Program-made: the position numbers and the translations under genes
The notes under the pieces: generated by a model
What the model was told of the DNA's origin: nothing
The model's input: only the letters and a program-made list of their open reading frames with translations
Database searches by the model: none
Part shown: positions 62,212-64,000 of the stretch, in pieces
Layout: each line of letters begins with the position of its first letter
Numbering within the stretch: position 1 is the stretch's first letter
Assembly: GCF_900176505.1 (NCBI RefSeq)
Contig: NZ_FWYB01000002.1
Coordinates: 87,237-151,236, forward strand
Source of the DNA: Pedobacter nyackensis
Lineage (GTDB): Bacteria > Bacteroidota > Bacteroidia > Sphingobacteriales > Sphingobacteriaceae
Direction: 5' to 3'
DNA: 64,000 bases

Positions 62212-63114
62212 TTAAAAAAGGTTAGGATAATCGGAAATGATACCGTCTACGTTCAATTGCTTTAATTTGGCAATATCTTCCTTGGTATTTGGTGTCCATG
62301 GAATTACTTTAATCTTACGCTCATGGCATTGTTTAACCAGATCAGCGGTTACCATTTTAAAAGCCGGGCTTAAAATAAAAGGAGTAAAACCGAGGTCATC
62401 AATATTTTGTGCTACAGTCTTTTTATTTTTATCATCAATAAGGTAAGAGGTACGTACTTTAGGGTATTTTTTATTCAGAATTTGTAATGTTCTTTTGTCG
62501 AAAGACTGGATTACCACATATGGAGTAATTCCCTTTTCCTCAATCACATCCATCAACAGCTTTACAAATTCTTCAGGACCTGGATTTACAATACCATCAC
62601 CTTTGGGGCTACACTTAGTTTCGATGTTATAGAACATCTGCTTTTTGCCTTTTGTGTATTGTTGTACATCATCAATCAGATCAGACAACAATGGGATATA
62701 AGTTTTGATCTTTTTCTGGTCAGGGAATCCTGCATGAAACTTTGTACCCAAATCAAATTGCTTCAATTCGCTATAGTTCATCTGATATACCGGATATTTT
62801 TTAGCATCAGATTTTGGGATTTCTTTACCATCCGGAGTCAGCATAAATCCCGGGCTCAGGTAATCGTCGTGGGTAACAACCACTTTGCCATCTTTAGTAA
62901 TGTGGGTATCCATTTCCAGGGTGGTAACACCCAGATCAATGGTATGACGCATACCGATGATCGTGTTTTCAGGCATTAAGCCTCTGGCGCCCCTGTGTCC
63001 TTCTGTACTGAACGCCGGAAATTCTGTGCTGGCAGTTGAATTGGAGTTTTTCATGGTTTTACAGCCCGAAAAACTTAACAAAGCCACAGCGGCTACACAA
63101 ATTACATTCTTCAT
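62212..63114 (-). CDS. glpQ: Glycerophosphodiester phosphodiesterase, lipoprotein
   Basis: GlpQ cuts deacylated phospholipid headgroups to glycerol 3-phosphate plus an alcohol. The 300-residue protein has a lipoprotein signal (VALLSFSGCKTMKN) and the GDPD fold: HRGARGLMPENTIIGMRHTI (catalytic His and Glu), EMDTHITKDGKVVVTHDDYL (metal Glu/Asp and catalytic His), and EGITPYVVIQSFDKRTLQIL style motifs. It is in the periplasm or bound to the outer membrane. The product is the substrate of the GlpT encoded downstream. Confidence 0.93.
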   Translation of the reverse strand: MKNVICVAAVALLSFSGCKTMKNSNSTASTEFPAFSTEGHRGARGLMPENTIIGMRHTIDLGVTTLEMDTHITKDGKVVVTHDDYLSPGFMLTPDGKEIPKSDAKKYPVYQMNYSELKQFDLGTKFHAGFPDQKKIKTYIPLLSDLIDDVQQYTKGKKQMFYNIETKCSPKGDGIVNPGPEEFVKLLMDVIEEKGITPYVVIQSFDKRTLQILNKKYPKVRTSYLIDDKNKKTVAQNIDDLGFTPFILSPAFKMVTADLVKQCHERKIKVIPWTPNTKEDIAKLKQLNVDGIISDYPNLF

Positions 63115-63145
63115 TAGTTTATATTTTAGTTGTTAATAAAAATAA

Positions 63146-63178
63146 ATCGATCATGAGTTATGCCCTCATGATCGATTC
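63146..63178 (-). terminator. Terminator after the phosphoesterase gene
   Basis: AATCGATCATGAG and CTCATGATCGATT form a perfect 13-bp stem with a 7-base loop; on the minus strand it is followed by TATTTTTATTA. It lies 23 bases past the stop of the phosphoesterase and separates it from glpQ. Confidence 0.75.
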
Positions 63179-63201
63179 GTATATTGATTATTTAGTTTTC
63201 T

Positions 63202-64000
63202 TTAAGCATCAAGGCTAACTGTATATTTTTTGCCAAAGCGATCCGTTGCGATTACCTTAATGTTTTTTACAGATGGGTTAAAGTGTGCCATGAATAAATG
63301 GTCCATTTTTTTAGGTTCTGCGAACGATCTTGTAACCGGCATTTTATCACCTCTATACAATTGTACCGCTAATGGATCAAATCCCTTTTGTTGTTCCAGA
63401 CCGCCCATTGGTTTCTCGTCTAAAAAGTATTCTACTTTCCATTCCGGATCCCAATTCCAGACATTGGCAATTAATCTCTTTTGGTTGGTCAATTCCTCCA
63501 CAAACAGACTAACCTGTTTTGTCTGATCAAAGCCTGTTGATTTGTAATACCAACTCAAGTCGGTTCCATTTACCTCGTAAACACCATAGCCTCGTGGGGT
63601 TCCATCTTCACAGATTGGCCCTGTCCACCACGCACCACATACGGTACCATGGTTGTGCTCATATATACCATTGGTCATTTTATTGAGGTTGTAATGGGTA
63701 TGGCCCGACATGATATGGACATTTTTATACCCCTCTAATAATGCATAAAGCTCTGCATTATTTTTAACCGAATTGTGTATAGGGATATGTACACTAATAA
63801 CCAGTAATTGATCTTTAGCTACGTATTTAAGGTCTTTGGCTAACCATGATAATTGGTTTTCGCTGATATAACCATCATACAAACGTTCACTGCCCAGATA
63901 ACGGACATCATCTAACACTACATAATGCGCTTTACCACGGTTAAATGAATAGTAAGTTGGGCCAAATACTTCTTTAAAAGTCTTATCGGATGTTTCATCG
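63202..64000 (-). CDS. Calcineurin-like phosphoesterase with C-terminal domain (5' end outside window)
   Basis: The frame is open to the window edge; the visible 265 residues are the C-terminal part. FGPTYYSFNRGKAHYVVLDD, LLVISVHIPIHN and HIMSGHTHYNLNKMTNGIYE are motifs of the calcineurin-like metallophosphoesterase fold, with VH and GHTH as the last metal ligands. A beta-rich C-terminal domain follows (VSLFVEELTNQKRLIANVWN, to FGKKYTVSLDA). Such proteins in Bacteroidota are exported phosphodiesterases or phosphatases; with glpQ and glpT next to it, phospholipid-derived phosphate is a likely substrate class. The residue before 63918 is not a start; the gene runs beyond the edge. Confidence 0.85.
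   Translation of the reverse strand, partial: DETSDKTFKEVFGPTYYSFNRGKAHYVVLDDVRYLGSERLYDGYISENQLSWLAKDLKYVAKDQLLVISVHIPIHNSVKNNAELYALLEGYKNVHIMSGHTHYNLNKMTNGIYEHNHGTVCGAWWTGPICEDGTPRGYGVYEVNGTDLSWYYKSTGFDQTKQVSLFVEELTNQKRLIANVWNWDPEWKVEYFLDEKPMGGLEQQKGFDPLAVQLYRGDKMPVTRSFAEPKKMDHLFMAHFNPSVKNIKVIATDRFGKKYTVSLDA

Noticed and set aside
1..64000. CRISPR array, prophage or integrative element
   Set aside because: No regularly spaced direct repeats, integrases, transposases or phage structural genes were seen; gene content is chromosomal housekeeping and metabolism.

Overview
The window reads as chromosome of a Bacteroidota bacterium, most likely a Sphingobacteriaceae member close to Pedobacter. 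This rests on the SusC/SusD pair, several lipoprotein signal peptides, promoter-like TTG-N19/20-TAnnTTTG sequences, the near absence of Shine-Dalgarno sequences, a DUF2723 glycosyltransferase and a DUF2027 protein. Species assignment is inference from protein character only.

Bases 1-19,560 (all minus strand except one gene) hold the str/S10/spc/alpha ribosomal gene block. In transcription order it runs rpsL-rpsG-fusA-rpsJ, then a break, then rplC-rplD-rplW-rplB-rpsS-rplV-rpsC-rplP-rpmC-rpsQ-rplN-rplX-rplE-rpsN-rpsH-rplF-rplR-rpsE-rpmD-rplO-secY-map-infA-rpmJ-rpsM-rpsK-rpsD-rpoA (cut by the window edge). The break between rpsJ and rplC holds a TauE/SafE permease, a DUF1634 membrane protein and a divergent coiled-coil membrane protein, and rplC has its own promoter and structured leader. 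S3 carries an unusual RGG-type tail of about 60 residues.

Bases 19,600-24,150 hold small housekeeping or hypothetical genes: a VF530-type protein, a DUF2027 protein, an M1 metallopeptidase, an exported carboxypeptidase-like-domain protein and an ArsC/Spx-like protein. Bases 24,346-32,539 are a signalling cluster on the plus strand: a LytS-type kinase with a LytTR regulator, a CHASE3-GAF hybrid kinase with three receiver domains that is split by an in-frame TGA, a CheR-type methyltransferase and a REC-kinase-REC protein. Bases 32,529-39,794 hold pth, rplY/ctc, prs, tRNA-Gln, a 1008-residue DUF2723 (GT117-like) membrane glycosyltransferase and accA.

Bases 39,842-58,681 are a maltodextrin/starch utilisation locus on the minus strand: a LacI regulator, SusC, SusD, three surface or periplasmic accessory proteins, a SusA-like GH13, beta-phosphoglucomutase, GH65 phosphorylase, a second GH13, an MFS sugar transporter and a GH13 lipoprotein. 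The logic is extracellular or periplasmic hydrolysis, import, phosphorolysis to beta-glucose-1-phosphate, and conversion to glucose-6-phosphate. Bases 58,885-64,000 hold a fatty-acid desaturase and a cluster for phospholipid-derived glycerol phosphates: SGNH hydrolase, GlpT, GlpQ and a calcineurin-like phosphoesterase cut by the window edge.

The most notable structures outside genes are: (1) a family of REP-like elements of about 75-130 bp, with compensatory changes in the stems, placed as inverted pairs in two convergent intergenic regions (20,611-20,880 and 38,314-38,823); (2) a shared TTTGC-N1/2-TCCC start-site signature at four promoters of translation genes; (3) five genes whose TAnnTTTG element lies 3-7 nt from the ATG, suggesting leaderless transcripts; (4) a 30-bp perfect palindrome and overlapping dyads upstream of susC.
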